This document shows positions 33,340 to 41,623 of a stretch of 64,000 nucleotides of DNA, in pieces; the first letter of the stretch is position 1; every line of letters starts with the position of its first letter. Under the pieces are notes generated by a model. The model did no database searches. It was not told the origin of the DNA and worked only from the letters and a program-made list of their open reading frames with translations. This stretch comes from Clostridia bacterium (lineage in GTDB: Bacteria; Bacillota; Clostridia; CAKSNL01; HGM11501). Made by a program: the position numbers and the translations under genes. The stretch is taken from assembly GCA_017411325.1 (NCBI GenBank), contig JAFQQJ010000016.1, positions 1-64,000 of the forward strand, in the 5' to 3' direction.

Positions 33340-34449
33340 ATGAAGATTGACGATTCTGTTTTAAGAAATGACGAAAAGGCGGTTTTCGCCCTTCGAAGTC
33401 TCTATTCCAAATACGGATATTCCCGCTACAGAATGAGTAAGTTTGAGGAATATGATTTATATGTAAGAAACAAGGATTTTTTAATTTCTGACCATATCAT
33501 TACTTTCACCGATACCGACGGGAAATTAATGGCGTTAAAGCCCGACGTAACCTTGTCTATCATAAAAAACAGCAAGGATGACAATAAAGTGCAGAAGCTT
33601 TACTACAACGAAAATGTGTACAGAGTTTCAAAGGGAAGTCACGCTTTTAAGGAAATAATGCAGCTTGGACTTGAGTGCATCGGAAATTCCGACGACTATT
33701 CTGTTTATGAAGTCATCTGTCTTGCGGCAATGAGTCTTAAAACAATATCAGAGGATTTTGTTCTTGATATATCAAATCTCAATGTTATATCGGAGGTTCT
33801 CTTAAAAATGGGAGTTTCGGCATCGATTGAAAAAGACTTGCTTAAATGTATAGGTGAAAAGAACTCTCACGGAATCGGTGAGATATGTAAAAAAGAAGGA
33901 ATCGACGGCTCTGACCTTATGAAGCTTGTATCCTTATACGGCGCACCGTCTGATGTTTTGCCGGCATTAACTGAAATTCTCGGAGAAGAAACCGAAGCAC
34001 TTTTAAGACTTAAGAAAATTACCATGGCGCTTTCCGAGGCAGGTCTCGGCGGAAAAATCAATATAGACTTTTCAGTTATAAATGATATGAACTACTATAA
34101 CGGCTTTGTTTTCAAGGGCTTTATAAATGGAATTGCGACTGGCATTTTGTCCGGCGGTCAGTATGACAAGCTTATGAAGAAGATGGGCAAAAAAAGCGAG
34201 GCGATAGGCTTTGCCATATATCTTGACTCTCTTTACGCCCTTTCCGAAGGCGAAACGGCTTTCGATGTGGATACGGTTATTTTATACGATGACAACTGCG
34301 ATATGAAAGCACTTTCCGACACGGTAAAGCTTTTTACCGCCGACGGAAAAAGTGCAATGGCGCTTAAAGAAATTCCTGCTGATTTAAGATATAACAAGCT
34401 TCTTAAAATGAATGAGAGAGGGGTTGAAATCATTGAAAACCGTGCTTAA
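33340..34449 (+). CDS. hisZ: ATP phosphoribosyltransferase regulatory subunit
   Basis: 369 residues similar to the catalytic core of histidyl-tRNA synthetase but without tRNA-binding use. The motif ALKPDVTLSIIK (about 64-75) and YYNENVYRV (about 87-95) are HisZ features. HisZ forms an octamer with short HisG and carries histidine feedback inhibition. The start follows AAGGGGGCATAATA. It overlaps hisG by 17 bp, which fits assembly of the two proteins. Confidence 0.94.
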   Translation: MKIDDSVLRNDEKAVFALRSLYSKYGYSRYRMSKFEEYDLYVRNKDFLISDHIITFTDTDGKLMALKPDVTLSIIKNSKDDNKVQKLYYNENVYRVSKGSHAFKEIMQLGLECIGNSDDYSVYEVICLAAMSLKTISEDFVLDISNLNVISEVLLKMGVSASIEKDLLKCIGEKNSHGIGEICKKEGIDGSDLMKLVSLYGAPSDVLPALTEILGEETEALLRLKKITMALSEAGLGGKINIDFSVINDMNYYNGFVFKGFINGIATGILSGGQYDKLMKKMGKKSEAIGFAIYLDSLYALSEGETAFDVDTVILYDDNCDMKALSDTVKLFTADGKSAMALKEIPADLRYNKLLKMNERGVEIIENRA

Positions 34450-35080
34450 TGTTGCGCTTCCCAAGGGAAGACTTGGCGAAAAGGTTTATGATATGTTTGA
34501 AAAAGCGGGTTTTCCCTGTCCCTCAATAAAAGAGCAGAACAGAAAACTTATCTTTGAAAACGAGGAAAAGTGTGTAAGATATTTCTGGGTAAAGCCCTCG
34601 GATGTTGCAATTTATGTTGAGAGAGGTGCCGCTGATATAGGCGTTGCGGGAAAGGATATCCTGCTTGAATACGAGCCTGAGGTTTATGAGCTTTTAGACC
34701 TTGATATCGGAAAATGCCGTATGGCTGTTGCCGCAAAACGTGATTTCAGGGAAAACACCGAGCGCCCCTTAAGGGTTGCCACAAAGTTTTCAAATATCAC
34801 AAAGGCTTACTATGCGGCAAAGGGAAGGGATATTGACATAATTCACTTAAACGGCTCAATTGAAATTGCCCCGATTTTATCCTTGTCCGATGTAATTGTG
34901 GATATTGTTGAAACGGGCACAACCTTAAAGGAAAATGACCTTGAGGTAAAGGAAGAAATCGTTCCCATAAGCGCAAGGCTTATTGCAAATAAGTCAAGCT
35001 TCAAGTTCAAGGGCGATTTGATGGAAAAGGTTATTACATCGCTTAAAATACAGACAGCGGAGGGCAGAAAAAATGATTAA
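34433..35080 (+). CDS. hisG: ATP phosphoribosyltransferase, short catalytic form
   Basis: 215 residues from the TTG at 34433, which follows GAGAGGGG at proper spacing and gives the expected N-terminus (MKTVLNVALPKGRLGEKV); an upstream ATG would add seven residues without a ribosome binding site. The enzyme starts histidine synthesis by joining ATP and PRPP. The PRPP loop lies in VDIVETGTTLKEN (about 155-167). The C-terminal regulatory domain of long HisG is absent, consistent with HisZ next to it. Confidence 0.95.
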   Translation: MKTVLNVALPKGRLGEKVYDMFEKAGFPCPSIKEQNRKLIFENEEKCVRYFWVKPSDVAIYVERGAADIGVAGKDILLEYEPEVYELLDLDIGKCRMAVAAKRDFRENTERPLRVATKFSNITKAYYAAKGRDIDIIHLNGSIEIAPILSLSDVIVDIVETGTTLKENDLEVKEEIVPISARLIANKSSFKFKGDLMEKVITSLKIQTAEGRKND

Positions 35081-36350
35081 GATAATGAAATACGGAGAGG
35101 TTTCAAATTCTGAAATTTTCGCAAGAGTGGAGCCCAAGGTGGACGTTACCGCCATTGTTTCCGATATAATAGACAATGTAAGAAAAAACGGTGATAAGGC
35201 ACTTTTTGAGTATACCGAAAAATTTGACGGAGCAGTTCTTTCGTCGCTGATTGTTACTGAAGAAGAAATAAAGGAAGCGGTGGATGCCGTTGAGCCTGAA
35301 TTTATAAAGGTTCTTGAAAAAGCCGCAGCAAACATAAGGAAATTCCACGAAAAGCAGAAAAGAACAAGCTTTATCATAAATGACGAGCCGGGAATCGTAA
35401 TGGGACAGAAAATCATCCCCGTTGACAGGGCAGGACTTTATGTGCCCGGCGGTACGGCTGCATATCCTTCCACCGTTTTAATGGATTCCATCCCTGCGAA
35501 AATCGCAGGCTGCCCCGAGGTGGTTATGGTAACCCCTCCCGGTAAGGACGGAAAGGTAAATCCCGTAATACTTGCGGCGGCATATGTTGCGGGCGTTGAT
35601 AAAATTATAAAGGTGGGCGGAGCGCAGGCAATTGCGGCACTCGCCTACGGAACAGAGTCTGTGCCCAAGGTTGATAAAATAGTGGGCCCCGGAAATGCCT
35701 TTGTTGCAGAGGCTAAAAAGCAGGTATTCGGTATGGTCTCAATCGATATGATTGCAGGCCCCAGCGAAATACTGATTGTGGCTGACGGTGCATCTGATCC
35801 GGTATGCGTTGCGGCAGACCTTCTTTCACAGGCAGAGCACGATAAGCTTGCAAGCGCGGTTTTAGTTACGGATTCATCTTATCTTGCGGAAGCTGTAGCA
35901 AAGGAGCTTGAAAAGCAGATTCCTCTTCTTTCAAGATGCGAAATCGCAAGGGAATCCATTGACAACAACGGAAAAATCATTGTTGCGGAAAACCTTTTTG
36001 CGGCAATTGAAATTGCCAACGAAATAGCTCCCGAGCACCTGGAGCTTTGTGTGGACAATCCCTTTGACTATCTTGATTCAATCCGTCACGCGGGCTCTAT
36101 ATTTATGGGAAGAAACTGTCCCGAAGCACTCGGCGACTATCTTGCAGGTCCCAACCACACCCTTCCCACAAGCGGCACGGCTAAGTTTTCAAGTCCCCTG
36201 TCCGTTGACGATTTCATAAAAAAGACACAGTACACCTACTTTACAAAGGATGCCCTTAGCCGCGTGGCAAAGGACGTGGAGCTTTTTGCAAAGAAGGAAG
36301 GACTTACCGCTCATGCAAAAAGTGCGGTAAGCCGTACGGAGGAAGTATGA
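35073..36350 (+). CDS. hisD: Histidinol dehydrogenase
   Basis: 425 residues. HisD oxidises histidinol twice to histidine with NAD and zinc. The signature DMIAGPSEILIVAD (about 228-241), YVPGGTAAYPSTVLMD (about 124-139) and the metal/catalytic residues in LSQAEHD (about 256) and ELCVDNPF/SGTAKFSSPLSV are present. It overlaps hisG by 8 bp and hisC by 4 bp. Confidence 0.98.
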   Translation: MIKIMKYGEVSNSEIFARVEPKVDVTAIVSDIIDNVRKNGDKALFEYTEKFDGAVLSSLIVTEEEIKEAVDAVEPEFIKVLEKAAANIRKFHEKQKRTSFIINDEPGIVMGQKIIPVDRAGLYVPGGTAAYPSTVLMDSIPAKIAGCPEVVMVTPPGKDGKVNPVILAAAYVAGVDKIIKVGGAQAIAALAYGTESVPKVDKIVGPGNAFVAEAKKQVFGMVSIDMIAGPSEILIVADGASDPVCVAADLLSQAEHDKLASAVLVTDSSYLAEAVAKELEKQIPLLSRCEIARESIDNNGKIIVAENLFAAIEIANEIAPEHLELCVDNPFDYLDSIRHAGSIFMGRNCPEALGDYLAGPNHTLPTSGTAKFSSPLSVDDFIKKTQYTYFTKDALSRVAKDVELFAKKEGLTAHAKSAVSRTEEV

Positions 36351-37402
36351 GCAGATTTCAGAATGAAAGAATAAAAAGCCTTACGCCCTATACACCGGGG
36401 GAGCAGCCGAAGGAGCGTAAGTATATAAAATTGAATACCAACGAATCGCCTTATCCGCCTTCAGAAAAGGCTGTCAAGGCGGCAGGCGAAGCAGCGGAAA
36501 AGCTTATGCTTTATTCTGATCCCGAATGCAGGGCGCTTACGGAAAAAATGGCGGAGATACTGGGGCTTTCCTATGATGAAGTGCTTATGACAAACGGCTC
36601 CGATGAAATATTAAATTTTGCGTTTATGGCATTCTGCGACAAAAATACTCCTGCGGTATTTCCTGACATAACCTACGGATTTTACCCCGTATTTGCGGAC
36701 CTTAACGGAGTTCCGTATGAAGAAATTCCGCTGGAAGAGGATTTTTCAATTGATATAAAAAAATACTTCAATGCGGGAAAAACCGTTATCATTGCAAACC
36801 CCAATGCTCCGACGGGAATTTACCTGACACTTTCCGAAATTGAGGAAATAGTTAAAAATAATAAAGATAACGTGGTGGTAATAGACGAAGCCTATGTGGA
36901 TTTCGGAAATGAAAGTGCGGTTTCTTTGGTAAGAAAATACGACAATCTGCTGGTTACGGGAACATTTTCAAAATCCCGTTCCATGGCGGGTGCGCGCCTC
37001 GGCTTCGGATGCGGAAATCCGGAGCTTATACGCGACCTTAATACCATTAAGTATTCGACTAATCCTTACAATGTAAATATGATGACTCAGGCATCCGGCT
37101 TAGGCGTATTGAATGATGAAGAATACACTAAAGCAAACCTTGAAAAAATCGTTGATACAAGGGAATATACAAAGAAAGAGCTTGAAAAACTTGGATTTAC
37201 CCTTACGGATTCAAAGGCAAATTTCATTTTTGCAAAGCATAATGCTTTAAGCGGAGAAGAAATTTACACAAAGCTTCGTGAAAAGGGCATACTTGTACGC
37301 CATTTCACAAAGGAAAGAATAAAGGATTATAACAGAATAACGGTGGGAAGCATAGATGAGATGAAAGCTCTTTTATCGGCATTATCCGAAATAATTAAAT
37401 AA
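36347..37402 (+). CDS. hisC: Histidinol-phosphate aminotransferase
   Basis: 351 residues, class I/II PLP aminotransferase. The PLP lysine is in GTFSKSRSMAGARLGF (about 205-220), preceded by VVIDEAYVDFG and IANPNAPTGIYL. It converts imidazole acetol-phosphate to histidinol-phosphate with glutamate. It starts inside the end of hisD (ATGA) after CGGAGGAAGT, and hisB follows within 12 bp. Confidence 0.97.
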   Translation: MSRFQNERIKSLTPYTPGEQPKERKYIKLNTNESPYPPSEKAVKAAGEAAEKLMLYSDPECRALTEKMAEILGLSYDEVLMTNGSDEILNFAFMAFCDKNTPAVFPDITYGFYPVFADLNGVPYEEIPLEEDFSIDIKKYFNAGKTVIIANPNAPTGIYLTLSEIEEIVKNNKDNVVVIDEAYVDFGNESAVSLVRKYDNLLVTGTFSKSRSMAGARLGFGCGNPELIRDLNTIKYSTNPYNVNMMTQASGLGVLNDEEYTKANLEKIVDTREYTKKELEKLGFTLTDSKANFIFAKHNALSGEEIYTKLREKGILVRHFTKERIKDYNRITVGSIDEMKALLSALSEIIK

Positions 37403-37413
37403 GGGTGATAATT

Positions 37414-38001
37414 TTGAGAACAGCAGAAATAAAAAGAAAAACAAACGAGACAGATATTTGTCTTAAGATAGATTTGGACGGAAAGGGCGAAAGTAAAATT
37501 GATACGGGCTGTGGCTTTTTAGACCATATGATGACACTCTTTGCAAAGCACGGCAGATTTGATATTGAGCTTACCTGTAAAGGAGATACCTTCGTTGACT
37601 ATCACCACACCACGGAGGATATCGGAATCGCCTTGGGCGAGGCTTTTACAAGTGCACTTTCTGACAAAAAGGGAATATGCCGCTACGGCTCCATGATTCT
37701 TCCCATGGATGAAGCCCTGATTCTTTCGGCGGTGGATTTATCCGGCAGAAGCTATCTTGTGTTTGATGCAGGAATCCCCACAGAAAAGGTGGGGGACTTT
37801 GATACAGAGCTTGTGAGGGAGTTTTTCCTTGCGTTTTCCGACAATGCAAAGTGCAATCTTCACATAAAAATGCTTTCAGGCTTAAATTCTCATCACATAA
37901 TCGAGGGAATGTTCAAGTCCGTTGCAAGAAGCCTTAAGGCGGCGGTTAAAATTGACGAAGCGGCGAAAAACGAAATACCTTCAACAAAGGGAGTGCTTTA
38001 A
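37414..38001 (+). CDS. hisB: Imidazoleglycerol-phosphate dehydratase
   Basis: 195 residues from TTG (37414), 8 bases after AAGGGTG; the in-frame GTG at 37405 lies within that site. Two manganese-binding histidine clusters are visible: FLDHMMTLFAKHGRFD with DYHHTTEDIG (about 34-66) and GLNSHHIIEGMFKSVARSLK (about 160-179). It is the monofunctional dehydratase; the phosphatase step is supplied by hisJ. Length is typical. Confidence 0.96.
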   Translation: MRTAEIKRKTNETDICLKIDLDGKGESKIDTGCGFLDHMMTLFAKHGRFDIELTCKGDTFVDYHHTTEDIGIALGEAFTSALSDKKGICRYGSMILPMDEALILSAVDLSGRSYLVFDAGIPTEKVGDFDTELVREFFLAFSDNAKCNLHIKMLSGLNSHHIIEGMFKSVARSLKAAVKIDEAAKNEIPSTKGVL

Positions 38002-38615
38002 TGATTGCGATAGTTGACTACGGAGTGGGAAATCTCTTTTCCCTCAAAAGCTCCCTTGATATGATTGGAGCAAAAGCCTTTGTTACTGGGGATGCCAAAG
38101 AAATAAAAAATGCCGACAAGATAATTCTTCCCGGCGTAGGCGCTTTCGGAGACGCGGCAAAAAAGCTCCGTGATACAGGTCTTTTCGACGTGATAAAGGA
38201 AGAAGCCGCAAAGGGAAAGCCCATAATGGGAATTTGCCTCGGAATGCAGATGCTTTTTGAAAAAAGCTATGAGTACGGAGAACATGAAGGACTTGGATTA
38301 ATAAAAGGCGAAATCCGCCCCATTGAAGGAGTTATTCCGAAAGAGCTTAAAATTCCCCATATCGGCTGGAATGCTCTTAAGTTTACCAAAGATTCAAAGC
38401 TCTTTAAGTATATAAAGGATGGGGACTTTGTTTACTTCGTGCATTCTTATTACGGTGCGGAGTGCGACAGCGTAATTGCGGTAAGCGAATACGGTGCTCC
38501 CCTGACGGCGGCAGTGGAAAAGGGAAATGTATCGGGCTGTCAGTTCCATCCTGAAAAAAGCGGCGATGTGGGACTTAAAATACTTAAGGCTTTTTGCGAA
38601 AGTGAGGGATTGTGA
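38001..38615 (+). CDS. hisH: Imidazole glycerol phosphate synthase, glutaminase subunit
   Basis: 204 residues of a class I glutamine amidotransferase. The nucleophilic cysteine lies in GICLGMQMLFE (about 76), the histidine-glutamate pair in CQFHPEKSG (about 178-182), and the N-terminal VDYGVGNLFSLKSSL is typical. HisH passes ammonia to HisF. It starts on the last base of hisB (TAATG). Confidence 0.97.
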   Translation: MIAIVDYGVGNLFSLKSSLDMIGAKAFVTGDAKEIKNADKIILPGVGAFGDAAKKLRDTGLFDVIKEEAAKGKPIMGICLGMQMLFEKSYEYGEHEGLGLIKGEIRPIEGVIPKELKIPHIGWNALKFTKDSKLFKYIKDGDFVYFVHSYYGAECDSVIAVSEYGAPLTAAVEKGNVSGCQFHPEKSGDVGLKILKAFCESEGL

Positions 38616-39328
38616 TGCTTATATTTCCTGCAATAGATTTATACGGCGGCAAGGCTGTCCGCCTTTATAAGGGAAACTACGATGAAATGACGGTTTATAA
38701 CGAAAATCCGCTCCTTGTTGCAAAGGAGTTTGAAACCTGCGGTGCGACATGTATTCACCTTGTTGATCTGGAAGGTGCAAAGGACGGAACAACTCCAAAC
38801 CTTGAAACAGTTAAGGCTATAATTGAAAATACAAGCCTTTTTACCGAGCTTGGCGGCGGAATAAGAAATATGGAAACCGTTGATAAGTATATAAGCATCG
38901 GGCTAGACAGAGTAATTCTTGGTACTGCGGCAGTAAAGGATGAGGAATTCTTAAAGGCGGCGGTAGAGAAGTACGGTGAAAAAATTGCCGTCGGAGTTGA
39001 CATAAAGGACGGCTTTGTAGCAATATCGGGATGGACTGAAAAAAGCAGTCACGATGCCTTTTCCTTCTGTGAAAAAATGGAAAAAATCGGGGTTTCGACC
39101 CTTATCTGCACCGACATTTCAAAGGACGGTGCAATGCAGGGAACAAACCACGCTCTATATAAGGAGCTTTCGGAAAAGTTTTCTGTAAACATCACAGCAT
39201 CCGGCGGAGTTTCCTCTGTTGAAGATGTGAAAAAATTACGAGCACTTGACATTTACGGAGCCATAATAGGTAAGGCGTATTACATTGGTGCAATTGACCT
39301 TAAGGAAGCAATTGAGGTGGCAAAATGA
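38615..39328 (+). CDS. hisA: ProFAR isomerase
   Basis: 237 residues, (beta-alpha)8 barrel. The start ATG overlaps the hisH stop (TGATG) and follows GTGAGGG; an in-frame GTG three bases earlier is less likely. Phosphate-binding and catalytic parts visible: FPAIDLYGGKAVRLYKG (catalytic aspartate near residue 8), GGGIRNMETV (about 80) and TDISKDGAMQGTN with TASGGVSSVED. It isomerises the phosphoribosyl aminoimidazole intermediate before HisF. Confidence 0.97.
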   Translation: MLIFPAIDLYGGKAVRLYKGNYDEMTVYNENPLLVAKEFETCGATCIHLVDLEGAKDGTTPNLETVKAIIENTSLFTELGGGIRNMETVDKYISIGLDRVILGTAAVKDEEFLKAAVEKYGEKIAVGVDIKDGFVAISGWTEKSSHDAFSFCEKMEKIGVSTLICTDISKDGAMQGTNHALYKELSEKFSVNITASGGVSSVEDVKKLRALDIYGAIIGKAYYIGAIDLKEAIEVAK

Positions 39329-40083
39329 TAACAAAAAGAATAATTCCCTGCCTGGATGTTAAGGACGGAAGGGTGGTAAAGGGCGTTAATTTTAAAGGAC
39401 TTTCAGATGTTTCTTCGCCCGTTGAACTGGCGAAATATTACAGTGATATGGGGGCGGACGAGCTGGTGTTTTACGACATCACCGCATCCAGCGAGGGAAG
39501 GGCACTCTTTACCGATATACTTACCGAGGTGGCAAGAAAGATATTTATCCCTCTGACCGTTGGCGGAGGAATAAATACCGTGGCGGATTTTGACAGAGTG
39601 TTAAAATGCGGTGCCGATAAAGTAAGCGTAAATTCGGGAGCCATTAAAAATCCCGGGCTTATTGAAGAGGCGGCAAAGCTTTACGGCAATCAGTGCGTTG
39701 TAATTTCAGCTGACGTTAAAAGAGTTGACGGAGTTTTCCGTGTCTTTGCCAAGGGCGGACGGGAAAACACCGGGATGGAAGCCATAAGCTGGATTAAAAG
39801 ATGTGTTGATATGGGAGCGGGCGAGGTTGTGCTTAATTCCATAGATACCGACGGCGTTAAAAAAGGATTTGACCTTGAAATGCTTGATGCTGTATGTAAT
39901 GCCGTAAATGTTCCCGTTATCGCATCGGGCGGTGCGGGATCAATCGAGGATTTTACCACACTCTTTAAGACTCTGCCGAAAGTTGATGCAGGCCTGGCAG
40001 CATCAATTTTCCACTTCGGAGAGGTGGAAATTAAAGCGCTTAAAGAAGCACTTAAAAAAGAAAATATTCCCGTTAGATTATAA
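39325..40083 (+). CDS. hisF: Imidazole glycerol phosphate synthase, cyclase subunit
   Basis: 252 residues, a barrel homologous to HisA. IIPCLDVKDGRVVKGVNF (about 6-23) holds the first catalytic aspartate, and LNSIDTDGVKKGFDLE (about 171-186) the second; VGGGINTV and ASGGAGSIEDF bind phosphate. Together with HisH it makes imidazole glycerol phosphate and AICAR. AICAR is the precursor of ZTP, the ligand of the riboswitch found before pflA in this window. It overlaps hisA by 4 bp. Confidence 0.98.
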   Translation: MITKRIIPCLDVKDGRVVKGVNFKGLSDVSSPVELAKYYSDMGADELVFYDITASSEGRALFTDILTEVARKIFIPLTVGGGINTVADFDRVLKCGADKVSVNSGAIKNPGLIEEAAKLYGNQCVVISADVKRVDGVFRVFAKGGRENTGMEAISWIKRCVDMGAGEVVLNSIDTDGVKKGFDLEMLDAVCNAVNVPVIASGGAGSIEDFTTLFKTLPKVDAGLAASIFHFGEVEIKALKEALKKENIPVRL

Positions 40084-40098
40084 GAAAGGACGAAAACA

Positions 40099-40749
40099 AT
40101 GCTTGATATTAAAGAACTTAAATTTGACGAAAAGGGTTTAATTCCCGCAATAGTGGTGGATGCCGTAACAAAAAAGGTTTTAACCCTTGCATATATGAAT
40201 GAAGAAAGCCTTAAAATTTCCATGGAAAAGGGACTTACCTGCTTTTACAGCAGAAGCAGAAATGAGCTCTGGTTAAAGGGCGAAACCAGCGGAAACTATC
40301 AGCATATTGTGTCAATCACGGCTGATTGTGACAATGATGCCCTGGTTGTGATGGTGGAAAAGGACGGCCCTGCCTGTCATACGGGAACTGATTCATGCTT
40401 TACAAAGGAAGTGTGGGAAAGCGATGAGCTTAAGGAATTTTCCTACGAAGGCTTACTTGAGCTTATAAAAGGAAGAAAAACTGAAAAGAAGGAAGGCTCC
40501 TATACAACATATCTTTTTGAAAAGGGAATTGATAAAATTCTTAAAAAGGTGGGAGAGGAGTGCACCGAGGTTATAATCGCGGCAAAGGCAGAGGATAAAA
40601 AGGAGACAATTTATGAAATTGCAGACCTTTGCTATCACGTTATGGTATTAATGATTGAGGCGGGCATTTCTTTGGAGGACATCCATAAAGAGCTTGCCTC
40701 CCGTCACGTTATAGATAAAAAAGTCAAGCAGGAGAAGATGACAAATTGA
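40099..40749 (+). CDS. hisIE: Bifunctional phosphoribosyl-AMP cyclohydrolase / phosphoribosyl-ATP pyrophosphatase
   Basis: 216 residues. The N-terminal HisI domain (about 1-105) has [25 protein letters not shown] and the zinc cysteines in [13 protein letters not shown] and [12 protein letters not shown]. The C-terminal HisE domain (about 118-210) has [20 protein letters not shown] and [15 protein letters not shown]. It performs the second and third steps of the pathway. Start follows AAGAAAGGACGAAAACA. It overlaps hisJ by 4 bp. Confidence 0.97.
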   Translation: MLDIKELKFDEKGLIPAIVVDAVTKKVLTLAYMNEESLKISMEKGLTCFYSRSRNELWLKGETSGNYQHIVSITADCDNDALVVMVEKDGPACHTGTDSCFTKEVWESDELKEFSYEGLLELIKGRKTEKKEGSYTTYLFEKGIDKILKKVGEECTEVIIAAKAEDKKETIYEIADLCYHVMVLMIEAGISLEDIHKELASRHVIDKKVKQEKMTN

Positions 40750-41531
40750 TTAAAACTGATTATCATATGCACACAACCTTCTGTGACGGAAAAAATTCTC
40801 CCGAAGAAATGGTACAATCCGCCATTGATATGGGAATGGAGGAAATGGGTTTTTCCGTTCACGGAATTACATTTCATGACAACAGCTACTGCATGAAGCG
40901 CGAGAAAAAGCCTTTATACATAGAGGAAATAAAGGCGCTTAAGGAAAAGTACAGGGATAAAATAAAGATATATCTGGGTGTTGAAGGAGACTACTATTCC
41001 TCCGAGGATGTTTCAATGTACGATTATGTCATAGGCTCGGTTCATTATGTTAAAATAGAGGATGAATATGTGGTAGTTGACTCCAATGCGGAATGTCTGA
41101 AAAAAGCCTCCGATAAGTATTTCGGAGGGGATACGCTTTCCTTTGCGGAAAAGTATTATGAAGTGGTTGCAGATGTGGTAAATAAGCTTGACTGCGATAT
41201 AATAGGCCACTTTAATCTGCTTGAAAAGTTCCAGGAAAAAACACCTATATTCGATACGGAAAGCGAGCGCTACAAAAAAGCATGGAAAAAGGCGGTTGAT
41301 GCGCTTATTCCGTCTGGCGTTCCTTTTGAGATAAATACGGGAGCGATTTCCCGCGGCTACAGAACCGTGCCTTATCCTTCCTTTGAAATGATTGAATATA
41401 TAAAGGAAAAGGGCGGAAGCGTCATATTTTCAAGCGATTCCCACGCAAAAGATACAATTATGTATGAGTTTTCAAAGTGGGAAGATAAGGTCAGGGCAAC
41501 AGGCGTAAATATAAAAGAAAAATTAAGGTAA
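40746..41531 (+). CDS. hisJ: Histidinol-phosphatase, PHP type
   Basis: 261 residues from a TTG start overlapping the hisIE stop, after AGGAGAAGATGACAAA. The PHP metal site is visible: [15 protein letters not shown] (about 4-18), the GVEGDYY glutamate (about 79), IIGHFNLL and the final SSDSHAKD (about 227-234). It removes phosphate from histidinol-phosphate, the step missing from the monofunctional HisB, and so completes the pathway. It ends the his operon. Confidence 0.92.
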   Translation: MIKTDYHMHTTFCDGKNSPEEMVQSAIDMGMEEMGFSVHGITFHDNSYCMKREKKPLYIEEIKALKEKYRDKIKIYLGVEGDYYSSEDVSMYDYVIGSVHYVKIEDEYVVVDSNAECLKKASDKYFGGDTLSFAEKYYEVVADVVNKLDCDIIGHFNLLEKFQEKTPIFDTESERYKKAWKKAVDALIPSGVPFEINTGAISRGYRTVPYPSFEMIEYIKEKGGSVIFSSDSHAKDTIMYEFSKWEDKVRATGVNIKEKLR

Positions 41532-41533
41532 AT

Positions 41534-41559
41534 AAAGGCACCATAAGGGTGCCTTTTCG
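41534..41559 (+). terminator. Terminator of the his operon
   Basis: Stem AAGGCACC/GGGTGCCTT with an ATAA loop and a short TTTTCGTTT tail. Confidence 0.85.
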
Positions 41560-41560
41560 T

Positions 41561-41589
41561 TTGACATAAACCCAAATGAGTGCTATAAT
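41561..41589 (+). promoter_or_regulatory. Sigma-A promoter of the GH26-like gene
   Basis: TTGACA (41561-41566), 17 bp, TATAAT (41584-41589), exact consensus, immediately after the his terminator. Confidence 0.85.
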
Positions 41590-41623
41590 AGATACAATAA
41601 CATTAGAAACAGAGGTAATGAAA

